Assembly: GCA_022226935.1 (NCBI GenBank)
Contig: CP092081.1
Location: 1,932,416-1,996,415 of the forward strand
Direction: 5' to 3'
Source: Nitrospira sp.
GTDB lineage: Bacteria > Nitrospirota > Nitrospiria > Nitrospirales > Nitrospiraceae
Length of the DNA: 64,000 nt
The position numbers and the translations under genes were made by a program. The notes under the pieces are model-generated. The model saw nothing but the letters and a program-made list of their open reading frames with translations, did not search any database and had not been told where the DNA came from. Below are positions 34,904 through 43,860 of this stretch, one piece after another. Position 1 is the stretch's first letter, and the number at the start of each line of letters is the position of its first letter.

Positions 34904-35009
34904 GTTCCTTCGACTCGAAAGCGTGACTTCGACCATGTCCTGCGCGGCTTCCGACAGCGTAATCTGTCGTGACGAGAAAGTGCACACTCAGTGTGAGGAG
35001 GTAGCGTGT

Positions 35010-36599
35010 ATGAAGGTCTTGGCCGTGCATCCAAGTCCCTTGATGTATACAAAAATTTACTTGCGACTGGAGCCCTTGGGCCTCGAATTGGTGGCCCAGG
35101 CCATTTGCCAGGCAGGCCATGAGGTCTATTTGATCGACCTGCAGGTGGAACACCACAAGGATTATTTCCACGCCCTGGAGAACTGGAAGCCTGACGTGGT
35201 GGCCTTCTCCTGTAATTATCTGGCCAATGTGCCGGAAATCGTGGATCTGGCCAAACTCACGAAAGAGAGACTCCCCGAGGGGTACATCGTTGTTGGCGGG
35301 CACAGCGCGTCCTTCATCGCCAGGGAGTTTCTGGAGCATGGGAACGGGGCCATCGATTGCGTCCTGAAGGGAGAAGGCGAAACAGCCTTGCCCGAACTTC
35401 TGAAGGCCGTCGAGCATGACCGCAAGTCTGTGATCAAGGTGCCCGGCGTCGTCACTCTGGAGGGCGAAGGCCCGTCCCCCTCGTTCGTCGAGAGTCTGGA
35501 TGACCTACGGCCCGCACGCGATCTATTGCGCCACCGCCACAAATACTTCATCGGCGTGCTCGATCCCTGTGCGTCGATCGAGTTTACACGAGGCTGCCCC
35601 TGGGACTGCTCCTTTTGCAGCGCGTGGACCTTCTATGGGCGCAGTTACCGCCCGGTGAGCGTGGACAAAGTGATCGAGGACCTGGGGCGGATCAAGGAAC
35701 CGGGCATCTTCATCGTGGACGATGTGGCCTTTATCCAGGCCAAGCATGGGTTCGAGATCGGGGAAGCCATTGCCCAAAAGGGCATCAAAAAACAGTACTA
35801 CCTGGAAACGCGCGGAGACGTGCTTCTTCGTAACAAGGAGGTGTTCAAGTTTTGGAAGAGCCTCGGCATGCAGTACATGTTCATCGGACTGGAAGCCATC
35901 GATGAGGAAGGGCTCAAAATGCATCGCAAACGCGTGTCTCTGGGCAAGAGCTTCGAAGCCCTGGAGTTCGCCCGTTCACTGGGGATCACGGTCGCCATTA
36001 ACCTCATTGCCGACCCCGACTGGGACAAGAAGCGCTTCGAGGTTATTCGCCAATGGTGTCTGGAAATTCCCGAGATCGTCAATATCAGCGTGAATACTCC
36101 CTATCCGGGGACCGAAAGCTGGCACACGGAAGCGCGGAAGATCCAGACGCGCGACTACCGGCTGTTCGACATCCAGCATGTGGTTTTGCCCACGAGATTG
36201 CCGCTCCATGAATTTTACGAGGAACTGGTCAAGACCCAACAAGTGTTGAACGTGAAACATCTGGGCTGGAAGGCACTCAAGGGGACGGCGAAGATCGCGG
36301 CCGGGCATCTCCTGCGTGGACAGACGAACTTCATCAAGATGTTGTGGAAATTCAACAGCGTGTATAACCCCAAGCTGCAGTTGGCCGACCATAAGCGCCC
36401 GGTCGCCTACGAAATGAACCTTCCGTTGGAGCAACAAGGAAAGGTTGATGCGAAGACCATCTACATCCACATCGAACGGGGGCGTCAGGGCCGCGCCCTC
36501 GACGACTCGACCGAGCGATTCGTGGATGAGACGCGCATGGGAGCCGACCTCTCGCCGGCGGGCGCAGCTGCCATGGCTGGTCGGGCTGTCGAGGGGTGA
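35010..36599 (+). CDS. hpnR: HpnR, hopanoid C-3 methylase (B12-binding radical SAM)
   Basis: The 529-residue protein starts MKVLAVHPSPLMYTKIYLRLEPLG, then a cobalamin-binding domain (to about 160, VVGGHSASFIAREFLEHG). A radical SAM domain follows with the CxxxCxxC cluster site RGCPWDCSFCSAW (cysteines near 196-203) and a C-terminal extension. This order and the opening match hopanoid C-3 methylase, which adds methyl to ring A of hopanoids at the inner membrane. I start it at ATG 35010 behind a perfect GAGGAGGT. No other hopanoid genes are in the window. A sigma54-type promoter and paired element lie upstream. Confidence 0.88.
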   Translation: MKVLAVHPSPLMYTKIYLRLEPLGLELVAQAICQAGHEVYLIDLQVEHHKDYFHALENWKPDVVAFSCNYLANVPEIVDLAKLTKERLPEGYIVVGGHSASFIAREFLEHGNGAIDCVLKGEGETALPELLKAVEHDRKSVIKVPGVVTLEGEGPSPSFVESLDDLRPARDLLRHRHKYFIGVLDPCASIEFTRGCPWDCSFCSAWTFYGRSYRPVSVDKVIEDLGRIKEPGIFIVDDVAFIQAKHGFEIGEAIAQKGIKKQYYLETRGDVLLRNKEVFKFWKSLGMQYMFIGLEAIDEEGLKMHRKRVSLGKSFEALEFARSLGITVAINLIADPDWDKKRFEVIRQWCLEIPEIVNISVNTPYPGTESWHTEARKIQTRDYRLFDIQHVVLPTRLPLHEFYEELVKTQQVLNVKHLGWKALKGTAKIAAGHLLRGQTNFIKMLWKFNSVYNPKLQLADHKRPVAYEMNLPLEQQGKVDAKTIYIHIERGRQGRALDDSTERFVDETRMGADLSPAGAAAMAGRAVEG

Positions 36600-36745
36600 C
36601 GTCTCTGAGGCATGCTCTGCACCGGCGCTCCGGTTTTCTCCCGCGTTGAGTCGAAGCTCGCGCGCGGATCTTCCGGTAGAAGTTGAGGGGCGAGTGAGAA
36701 CCTTTGCGAAAACCGCTGCTCGAGTGAAATGGACGAGGAGATCGC

Positions 36746-37429
36746 ATGACGAATCATGATGTCGTCTTTCTTCTGGATGTCGATAACACACTGCTCGACG
36801 CGGACCAGGTCACGACCGATCTGGGGCGCTATCTGGACGAAACGATGGGGCACGCTCGGCAACAGCGGTATTGGAATCTCTTTAAGCAACTGCGGGACGA
36901 ACTGGGGTATGCGGACTACCTCGGCGCGCTCCAACGCTATCGGATCGAGTATTCGCACGATCCGCACATTCTCATGGTGTCGCATTTTCTGCTCAATTAC
37001 CCCTTTTCGAGCCGCCTCTTCCCTGATGCCCTTGCTGTCGTGAATCATATGAAACAGCGCGGCTCGGTTGTCCTGGTTTCAGATGGGGACGCAGTGTTTC
37101 AACCGCATAAGATCGAGCGCGCAGGCCTCTTCGATGCCGTGGACGGTCAGGTGTTGATCTACATGCATAAAGAACAGGAACTCGACGACATTGAAGCGCG
37201 GTATCCCGCGGAACACTATGTGCTGGTTGATGACAAGCTGCGCATTTTGTCGGCGGTCAAGAACCTGTGGGGGCCGCGGGTTACCACAGTTTTCTCACAG
37301 CAAGGCCATTATGCGCAGTCTTTGCACGTGCGAGAAGCGTATCCTGCCGCAGATACCAGCTTCGAACGCATCAGCGATCTGCTGCAGTGTGATCTGGAAC
37401 TGCTCTTTGCGACTCCACCGGTCGTCTGA
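36746..37429 (+). CDS. HAD-superfamily hydrolase
   Basis: This 227-residue HAD phosphatase has motif I DVDNTLLD (residues 11-18), motif II LVSDGD, a downstream Lys (HKIERAGL) and motif IV VLVDDKLRIL. A helical cap lies between motifs I and II. Substrate is not predictable. GAGGAGATC gives a strong ribosome site. It follows hpnR by about 145 nt with no terminator visible between, so it may be co-transcribed; a link to hopanoids is only positional. Confidence 0.85.
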   Translation: MTNHDVVFLLDVDNTLLDADQVTTDLGRYLDETMGHARQQRYWNLFKQLRDELGYADYLGALQRYRIEYSHDPHILMVSHFLLNYPFSSRLFPDALAVVNHMKQRGSVVLVSDGDAVFQPHKIERAGLFDAVDGQVLIYMHKEQELDDIEARYPAEHYVLVDDKLRILSAVKNLWGPRVTTVFSQQGHYAQSLHVREAYPAADTSFERISDLLQCDLELLFATPPVV

Positions 37430-37619
37430 GGTTCGAACTCTCAGTGAAAACCCGTTTCATAGAAGCCGCCTAGGCCCGGCGCGAATCGGATGTGCTCAAG
37501 TGCAGGTCACGCTACTTCCCTTTAGGCCTGTCTCTGCATGCAATATCTCCGCGCTCGTGACGCCAAACGAGCGCATCCGCTCAGGTGAGCATGGGCCATC
37601 AATCCCACGTAGTCGCGAG

Positions 37620-37659
37620 AAACCGCGAATTCACCTCATAAACCGCGAACCCTCACGGT
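37620..37659. promoter_or_regulatory. Paired upstream element (site 2)
   Basis: Two AAACCGCGAA copies (37620-37629, 37640-37649) are exactly 20 bp apart. The second extends as CCCTCACGGT, forming the dyad ACCGCGA-N4-TCACGGT with one mismatch. The second half is 17/20 identical to 34751-34770. It ends 86 bp before the -24 GG at 37745. Confidence 0.6.
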
Positions 37660-37742
37660 GCGCCCACATACAACCGGTCGATGCGTGCCTCTAACCCGGC
37701 GGTCTTGCCTATCATCCGGGTAAGACGATCTGGCTGTGCCGT

Positions 37743-37759
37743 CTGGTATCTGCCTTGCA
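37743..37759 (+). promoter_or_regulatory. sigma54-type promoter before the unknown gene
   Basis: CTGGTATCTGCCTTGCA has GG (37745-37746) and GC (37757-37758) separated by 10 bp, and matches the YTGGYAY-N5-TTGCW pattern well. The predicted start is near 37770. Confidence 0.65.
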
Positions 37760-37804
37760 GATAGACGGCAGGAGAATTACGTGCACCATTCCGAGAGGTG
37801 GATA

Positions 37805-38428
37805 GTGACGAAAGAATTAAGTATGCCGCCGGCAGTGAGTGACCCGCGTATGTTACCCGCCGGTCGATTCTGTCTGACGGCCCTGTGGAGTCGTCGCACG
37901 GCTCATGAGCGAAGGGAACGTGACACTCTTGCGGTCAGGACTCACGACGGCGCATTGCGCAATGAGGCGCTTGGAGTCGCACTTTCGGTCATCGTCGGCC
38001 TGAATGGGTGTCATTTCCCGCAGTTGTTGGACCGGCCGTCAGCGTTTTTCGATAACAGTCGATTCATGGATGCGTGGCAAACTTATCTGCACTGTCGCTC
38101 AACGATGGATCTCGCTGAGGTTCGTGACGATCTGCAGCAGCTGAAACGAGTCACTGACATTCATGCGCGGTCCATGCAGGACCGCACCTATGCGTTGTTG
38201 CCCACTGCCATAAAGTCTGTGATTGCCGCGCCTCCGTCCAGGTTGGCGGTTGATCCCCATGCGATGGTGGCGGCCTGTGCATTGCATGGTGCTCATGTGG
38301 CACAGGCCGCTGGGCAGCCTGGAATGAGCCTGGTGCTGCTCACGGCGGTCGCAGCGGCACGGGAGGGCGCAGCCAATCCCTACTATGCCGTCGAGGCTCA
38401 GCACAGGCTTAACGGTATGGAATGGTAG
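37805..38428 (+). CDS. Hypothetical protein under a sigma54-type promoter
   Basis: This protein of about 207 residues is not recognised. It is helix-rich with no signal peptide (FMDAWQTYLHCRSTMDLAEVRDDLQQLKRVTDIHARSM, MVAACALHGAHVAQAAGQPGMSLVLLTAVAAAREGAANPYYAVEAQHRL). I prefer GTG 37805 with GAGAGGTG upstream, because a start at the alternative GTG 37781 (AGGAG upstream) would leave almost no leader after the predicted sigma54 transcript start. It lies 56 nt before the SthA-like gene and may form a transcription unit with it. Confidence 0.6.
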   Translation: MTKELSMPPAVSDPRMLPAGRFCLTALWSRRTAHERRERDTLAVRTHDGALRNEALGVALSVIVGLNGCHFPQLLDRPSAFFDNSRFMDAWQTYLHCRSTMDLAEVRDDLQQLKRVTDIHARSMQDRTYALLPTAIKSVIAAPPSRLAVDPHAMVAACALHGAHVAQAAGQPGMSLVLLTAVAAAREGAANPYYAVEAQHRLNGMEW

Positions 38429-38484
38429 ATGGCCGAACATGGCGGACGCACTCGACTGGTTCCGCTGCAGAGGAGATGTCTCTC

Positions 38485-39897
38485 ATGAGCGCAAACTACG
38501 ATTTTGATCTGTTGTGCATCGGCAGTGGTCCGGCCGGTCAGCGTGCCGCGATTCAGGCAGCCAAACTCGGAAAACGGGCGGCGGTGGTGGAAAAACGTCC
38601 CTGCGTAGGAGGCACCTGCCTTGATCTGGGGACCATTCCGAGCAAGACGTTTCGTGAAGCCGTCTGTTCTCTCGCGCAGGGGAACGGCCAGTTCGGCCTC
38701 TACCAGACAGGCCGGCCCGAATCGAATGGGATGCACCGTCCTTCCGCGGAGGAACTTCTCCATCGTGTGGGGCTGGTTGCCCGGCGTGAGTCGCAGGTGG
38801 TCGAACAGCAACTGTGCCGGAACGAGGTCCAACTGATCCGGGGAGAAGCGTCGTTCAGGGATCTCCATACTCTGGTCGTGGCCTCCGCAGAGGGCCAACG
38901 AACTGTGACGGCCGCCAATATTCTGATTGCCGTGGGCACGTATTCGGCCTCGCCCCCAGGCGTGCCGGTCGATGGAGACACCATCCTCACCAGCGACGAT
39001 CTCGTACGGCTGAGACGGCTGCCTAAGAAGCTCGTCGTGGTCGGTGGAGGCATCATCGGGATCGAGTATGCATCGATGTTTGCCGCGCTGCAGATCGAGG
39101 TGGTCGTGGTGGACAAGCGCGAGCGGCTCCTGGAATTTCTCGATCGGGAGGCGGTCGATGAACTCATGCATCAGATGCGGAAGCAACGTGTCACGTTCCG
39201 TTTGGGGGAAGCCGTCGAACGGTTGGAGGTCATGGCAGAAGTGCCACGGCAGGCCGTCGTGCACCTGGAATCCGGGAAATCGATCACCGCCGATCAAGTC
39301 CTCTTTTCGGTCGGACGCATTGGCGCCGCGGGCCGGCTCAACCTCGATGCGGTGGGGCTCAAACCCGATGAGCGGGGACGGATGACCGTGGATCGGGAGT
39401 TCCGAACTGCGGTACCGCATATCTTTGCCGTCGGCGACGTCATCGGCTATCCGAGCCTGGCCTCGACTTCATTTGTGCAGGGGCGCCTTGCGGCCTGTTA
39501 CGCCTTCGGTGTGGACACGGGACCCATGGTCGAGCACCTTCCGATCGGCATCTATGCCCTGCCGGAAATCTCGGCGATCGGCCCTCCGGAACATGAATTG
39601 ACGCAGAAGAAGATTCCCTACGAAACCGGCATCGCACGATATCGGGAGATTGCACGAGGGCAGATCCTTGGTGATGACAGCGGGTTTCTGAAGTTGCTCG
39701 TCCACCGTGAGGATCAACGACTGCTGGGGGTCCATGCCGTGGGAACCGGGGCAACGGAACTGATTCACATCGGCCAGGCCGTTATCGAGTTGGGGGGCGG
39801 ACTTCCGTACTTCTTGCGGACCGTATTCAACTATCCCACGTTGGCGGAGTGCTACAAGGTCGCGGCCCTCGATGCTTTCAATAAGCTGGCCAGGTAA
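38485..39897 (+). CDS. sthA: SthA-type soluble transhydrogenase flavoprotein
   Basis: The 470-residue member of the pyridine nucleotide-disulfide reductase family has an FAD site (DFDLLCIGSGPAGQRAAIQAAKLG), an NAD(P) site (KKLVVVGGGIIGIEYASMFA) and a dimer domain (VFNYPTLAECYKVAALDAFN). Position two of the redox pair is not Cys: GGTCLDLGTIPSKT in place of CxxxxC. So it cannot act as a lipoamide dehydrogenase or mercuric reductase, and SthA is the closest fit (NADPH + NAD+ exchange in the cytoplasm). AGAGGAGA is the ribosome site. It could share a sigma54-controlled transcript with the gene before it. Confidence 0.86.
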   Translation: MSANYDFDLLCIGSGPAGQRAAIQAAKLGKRAAVVEKRPCVGGTCLDLGTIPSKTFREAVCSLAQGNGQFGLYQTGRPESNGMHRPSAEELLHRVGLVARRESQVVEQQLCRNEVQLIRGEASFRDLHTLVVASAEGQRTVTAANILIAVGTYSASPPGVPVDGDTILTSDDLVRLRRLPKKLVVVGGGIIGIEYASMFAALQIEVVVVDKRERLLEFLDREAVDELMHQMRKQRVTFRLGEAVERLEVMAEVPRQAVVHLESGKSITADQVLFSVGRIGAAGRLNLDAVGLKPDERGRMTVDREFRTAVPHIFAVGDVIGYPSLASTSFVQGRLAACYAFGVDTGPMVEHLPIGIYALPEISAIGPPEHELTQKKIPYETGIARYREIARGQILGDDSGFLKLLVHREDQRLLGVHAVGTGATELIHIGQAVIELGGGLPYFLRTVFNYPTLAECYKVAALDAFNKLAR

Positions 39898-40027
39898 AAG
39901 GACCTCCTTCTGGTCGCTCCGGGCTCTGCCGGAATTCCATTCGTCCGCCGCCGACGAGTTGGATTTCTAGAGTGGCCTATCGTGTGATGCCATACCTGTA
40001 GTGAGGCCGAAGAAAAAAGGAGCAGAT

Positions 40028-40393
40028 ATGAAACAGGGCAGGGTGAGCATATTCCTGTTGATCTCGGTGGTGTTCTGGTCTGCCATCGCGCAGGCGCAGG
40101 TGCTTGGGTCAGACGGTACGCGTCAGCCGGCGTCATCGGGAGCATCCGGCATGACAGGTGCGCCGAGAAGTTCCTGGGAGGCGTGGCTCAACCATGGAGC
40201 ACGTGATTTCACTCCCGAGTCACAGGGCCCCCCACGCAGTCCCGACCTCGGCAAAGCGCCGGCTTCGCGTTCTCCCTCGATTGGCCCAGGATCCGGATTG
40301 ATCGGATCGGAAGCCGGCCGCATTCCATCACAACTCAGATTGACCGGGGAGCCAGAACGCAGCGAGACAGGGAGCGACAGAAGTGGGCGATAG
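40028..40393 (+). CDS. Hypothetical secreted protein, low complexity
   Basis: This 121-residue protein has a signal peptide (MKQGRVSIFLLISVVFWSAIAQAQ) and a Pro/Ser/Gly-rich, probably unfolded mature part (SSGASGMTGAPRSSWEAWLNHGARDFTPESQGPP...). AAAAAAGGAG precedes the ATG. No family is recognised. It may be a periplasmic linker-like or structural protein. Confidence 0.6.
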   Translation: MKQGRVSIFLLISVVFWSAIAQAQVLGSDGTRQPASSGASGMTGAPRSSWEAWLNHGARDFTPESQGPPRSPDLGKAPASRSPSIGPGSGLIGSEAGRIPSQLRLTGEPERSETGSDRSGR

Positions 40394-40791
40394 TACAATT
40401 GTCTGTCCTCGCACGGCCGGAGTGATGAGAGACATCATGCGGGTCAGTCTCTTGAAACCTCCTCACGCAGAGGAGGCAAGGCAGATGTGCGGGTCACGCT
40501 GTGGGGGCGATGGTGATGTCTATGGCGCTAGGAGGCTATAGTACGGTTCTTGCCCCCTCTTTCGCCAGTTGAATCGGCGGCCCTGTCGTCACCGCCATAG
40601 GTCCTGCCTGAGCAGGGATCCGGCCTCGCCACAACTGTTCGGCCTCCCGGCTCCTTCAATGGCCACACACCCATCGAAGCGGTATGCGCAAAACAAGAAG
40701 CGACGCCGTTTGGGGATGAAGTTGAAGTTTCTCGAAAGGTGAGAGGGCAAGCAAAGCGCTGCAAGCCTCCTCCTGCGATTCGCTAACCATC
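40394..40791. other. Intergenic region without a gene
   Basis: Nothing coding is supported in these 398 bases. Small frames here lack ribosome sites and family similarity. No clear terminator follows the secreted protein. Confidence 0.4.
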
Positions 40792-41448
40792 TTACGCTCC
40801 CGGCCTCGTTTTGGAGAGCACGATGTGTGTGGCGTTCGGCGTCGGCACATGTTCCGTGCAGTGATACCCAAGCTTGCGTACATCGATATCGCCAAAGAAA
40901 TGTTCGCCTGAACCGAGCAACAACGGAGCCAGGACCAAGTGCATCTCATCGATGAGTCCTGCGCGAAGATATTGCCGAATTGTCGCGACTCCGCCGCCGA
41001 GACGGATATCCCTCCCCTGAGCCGCCTCGATCGCCTGTTTCAACGCGGCGTGAATGCCGGTCGTGACAAAGTGGAAGGTGGTTCCGCCTTCCATGCTGAA
41101 TGATTTCCTCGGATGATTCGTGAGCACGAACACAGGCGCATGATACGGCGGATCGTCACCCCACCAGCCTTTCCAGGTTTCGTCCGGCCATGCGCCGCGG
41201 ATAGGGCCGAACATATTGCGACCTAAAATCCACGCGCCGATGTTCTCGAACCCACGTGCGGCAAACCGGTCACTCATATCAGTTGTGCCGCCCTCTTCTC
41301 CTTGCATCCTGTGAAACGTGCGCGTGGGAAAGATCCACTCGTGCAACGCCAGGCCACCCACACCGAGTGGGTGATCCGGGCTCTGGCTGGGGCCGGCGCC
41401 GTAGCCGTCCATGGAAATGGAGAAACAGTGGACGCGGAGTCTCGTCAT
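40792..41448 (-). CDS. DHFR/RibD-fold reductase
   Basis: This 218-residue protein has the RibD C-terminal/dihydrofolate-reductase fold: MTRLRVHCFSISMDGYGAGP, FENIGAWILGRNMFGPIRG, GDDPPYHAPVFVLTNHPRKSFSMEGGTTFHFVT and GRDIRLGGGVATIRQYLRAGLIDEMHLVLAPLLLGSGEHFF. Members are NADPH-dependent reductases of varied substrates, often unknown. AAGGAGC precedes the ATG. It is not folate DHFR (different N-terminus), and no riboflavin genes are adjacent. Confidence 0.85.
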   Translation of the reverse strand: MTRLRVHCFSISMDGYGAGPSQSPDHPLGVGGLALHEWIFPTRTFHRMQGEEGGTTDMSDRFAARGFENIGAWILGRNMFGPIRGAWPDETWKGWWGDDPPYHAPVFVLTNHPRKSFSMEGGTTFHFVTTGIHAALKQAIEAAQGRDIRLGGGVATIRQYLRAGLIDEMHLVLAPLLLGSGEHFFGDIDVRKLGYHCTEHVPTPNATHIVLSKTRPGA

Positions 41449-41745
41449 GGGTGCTCCTTCGGGGTGCATTAGACGAGTGGTTATTCTACATGCAAGGTTC
41501 GTCCTTAGTCAGGGGGCGTGACGTACAGAGTACCCGAGAGACGAATCCAAAGAATGTTCGACAGTGCCCACGTGAATAGCGGTCGATACAATAAAAAGGG
41601 CTGTCTCGGATCATTACATTCATACCCAAGGCGCACTGCAAGAAAACGTGAAATCCAGCCAACTCTGAACGTTGCCACGTGGAGAGGCTTGCGCAGAGTT
41701 GCCACGCTTGAAGCCTTCAGTCCGGGGGAGGATAATCGCTCTTCC

Positions 41746-42912
41746 ATGACTCAGCCTTCCCACCGACTGCTCCTGCTCACGATCATCGTCCTTGGGATCG
41801 GTCTCTATACCCTTGATCTGTATCTGCCGTTGGGAATCGGAAACGGAGTACTCTATGGCGGCCTCGTGGTGTTGTCTCTCGCGATTCCTGATCGCAAGAT
41901 TCCATTTCTGGTGGCCGGCACCTGTTCTGTCTTCGCCCTCTCGGATGTATTTCTCGGCGTCACGCTGCCCAACGTGCCGCTGTGGATGGGATTGAGTAAT
42001 CGCCTGTTCAGTCTGACGGCGATCTGGTTTCCAGTCGTCTATGCCTTTCAGCGGCGGAAGAGTGAGGAGGCGCTCCGAAATGCCCACAATGAACTTGAGA
42101 TTCGGGTGGAGGCGCGCACCCGCGAGCTGGCGCTGGTCAATCGGGCGCTGGTGGAGGAGATCGGGGAGCGGATGGAAACCGAACGGTCTCTTCGCGCAAG
42201 CGAGTCTTCCTTGAAGGAGAGTCAAGAAGAGCTGCGACGGAGCCGTGAAGAGCTCCGGGCCTTGGCCGGGCAGTTGCTGACGGCGCAAGAAGAGGAACGG
42301 CGCCGCATCGCGCGTGACTTGCACGATGATGTCAACCAGCGTCTGGCCATGTTAGCCATGGATCTCAGGCGGATCGAAAAGGGGGAGGCGGGGGATCTTG
42401 CCGACATCGGGGGGATGGTGCGCTCGATCACGGGTCGCCTGACGGCGGTGTCGGATGATGTCCGGCAGATGGCCTACCGCTTTCATCCGTCTATTTTGGA
42501 TGATCTGGGCCTCATGAAAGCCGTCCGGCGATTGGTGGATGATTTTTCCTCCAGCACGGGTATCGAGACGGTCTATGTCCACCAGGATTCGTTGACTCCC
42601 GTGCCGACCGATCTGGCGACTTGCGTGTACCGGATTGCGCAGGAGAGCTTGAACAATGTGGCCCGGCATGCCAAGGCGACTGAGGTGGAAGTGGAATTGA
42701 TTTGTGACGAGGGGATGATTACTCTTTCGGTCCGGGACAACGGGGTTGGATTTGATGCCGTGCATGCGTCACAGGGACGGGGGCGTCTGGGATTGTTGAG
42801 TATGAAGGAGCGCGTGCGGCTGGTGCGAGGGACCTTGAAGGTCGCGTCGTCGCCGGGGGGCGGGACGCATATCGAAGTTGGCGTGCCGCTGGCTGGGAGT
42901 CATCATGTTTAA
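41746..42912 (+). CDS. NarL-family sensor histidine kinase
   Basis: The 388-residue membrane kinase has about four hydrophobic helices (LLLTIIVLGIGLYTL to SLTAIWFPVVYAF), a coiled coil of about 70 residues, and a HisKA_3 domain with the H-box RRRIARDLHDDVNQRLAML. The HATPase has the N-box YRIAQESLNNVARHAKA and G-box RDNGVGFD. There is no periplasmic sensor of size, so it may sense within the membrane or cytoplasm. The start at ATG 41746 is the family start; GGGGGAGG lies 13 nt upstream. It overlaps the response regulator by 8 nt. Confidence 0.9.
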   Translation: MTQPSHRLLLLTIIVLGIGLYTLDLYLPLGIGNGVLYGGLVVLSLAIPDRKIPFLVAGTCSVFALSDVFLGVTLPNVPLWMGLSNRLFSLTAIWFPVVYAFQRRKSEEALRNAHNELEIRVEARTRELALVNRALVEEIGERMETERSLRASESSLKESQEELRRSREELRALAGQLLTAQEEERRRIARDLHDDVNQRLAMLAMDLRRIEKGEAGDLADIGGMVRSITGRLTAVSDDVRQMAYRFHPSILDDLGLMKAVRRLVDDFSSSTGIETVYVHQDSLTPVPTDLATCVYRIAQESLNNVARHAKATEVEVELICDEGMITLSVRDNGVGFDAVHASQGRGRLGLLSMKERVRLVRGTLKVASSPGGGTHIEVGVPLAGSHHV

Positions 42913-43549
42913 ACCGCGCGTCTTGCTCGCCGACGATCATTCATTGGTCCTGGAAGGATTTCGCCGCATTCTCGTCGACCAGTGTGAACTGGTCGGAATG
43001 GTCGAGGACGGCCGCGCATTGCTTGAGGCGGCGAGTCGGCTCGAGCCCGACATTGTGATTCTCGATGTGTCCATGCCGCTCTTAAACGGCATCGATGCGG
43101 CCACGCAACTCAAGAAAACGCATCCGTCGATGAAAGTCATTTTTGTCACCATGCATTCCGACGCCGACTATGTTCGATCCGCCTTTGAGGCCGGGGCCTC
43201 GGGATATCTCCTGAAACGGTCGGCCGTCGATGAGTTGGAGCAGGCCATTCGGGCCGTGTGGGCCGGGCATACCTATATCACGCCGTTGATCGCGAAGGAC
43301 CTCCTCGACGTGTTGCTCACCGTGGGGCCTGGACAGAGGACACAGAAAAAAACGCTCACCTTTCGCCAGCGTGAGGTGCTGCAGTTGTTGGCGGAAGGGC
43401 GAACGGTGAAAGACATCGCGCTCCGCCTCAAGATTTCCACGCGTACGGTCGAATTTCACAAAGCGCAAGTCATGGAGCAGTTGAATCTCCGGACCACGGC
43501 GGAATTGATCAAATATGCATTGACCCACGGTTTCCTGGCTCCTTCCTGA
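42905..43549 (+). CDS. NarL/LuxR-family response regulator
   Basis: This 214-residue partner of the preceding kinase has a receiver domain (PRVLLADDHSLVLEGFRRIL, phospho-acceptor Asp in IVILDVSMPLL, MHSDADYVRSAFEAGASGYLLKRS). A C-terminal LuxR helix-turn-helix follows (LTFRQREVLQLLAEGRTVKDIALRLKISTRTVEFHKAQVMEQL). The start overlaps the kinase stop, so translation is coupled. Target genes are unknown; the truncated glycosyltransferase downstream is the nearest same-strand gene. Confidence 0.93.
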   Translation: MFKPRVLLADDHSLVLEGFRRILVDQCELVGMVEDGRALLEAASRLEPDIVILDVSMPLLNGIDAATQLKKTHPSMKVIFVTMHSDADYVRSAFEAGASGYLLKRSAVDELEQAIRAVWAGHTYITPLIAKDLLDVLLTVGPGQRTQKKTLTFRQREVLQLLAEGRTVKDIALRLKISTRTVEFHKAQVMEQLNLRTTAELIKYALTHGFLAPS

Positions 43550-43860
43550 TTTTCACTCCTACCCCTGTCCCCTGCGTGGTGTGTTGGGAATGTGATCTCG
43601 CATCCCGAGACGCAGGTTTTCTCATCAAAATTTCATGCGGTCTTCAGTCGGCCTTCATCTTTGGGTCGTACCATCCCTTATCTCGTCAGAAGCGCTGGTT
43701 TCCGGCACTGTCTATCCGGGCGGCTTGCGCTGTGAGCGTATAGCACCGGATCGACTTTGGTTTGACCAGTCGCGCCCCGTCGGGATTGTCTCTTCTATAA
43801 GTCAGTGGACCAAGAGGTTCCCGGAAGGTCATAGAGTGGGGAACAAGAAAGGGAAGAGTG
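43550..43860. other. Intergenic region after the response regulator
   Basis: No gene or terminator hairpin is convincing in these 311 bases. A weak TATAAG lies near 43796 before the glycosyltransferase-like gene. Confidence 0.35.

Noticed and set aside
34746-35009. N-terminal extension of HpnR
   Set aside because: The family start MKVLAVHP at 35010 has an excellent GAGGAGGT. The upstream 88 codons show no similarity and contain the sigma54 elements.
36600-36745. sigma54 promoter before the HAD gene
   Set aside because: The best GG/GC pair (GGCATGCTCTGC) is separated by 8 bp, not 10, so it fails the spacing rule.
38398-39420. Minus-strand open frame of 340 codons opposite sthA
   Set aside because: The plus-strand flavoprotein has two cofactor motifs and a family dimer domain, and the antisense product has His/Asp-rich shadow composition.
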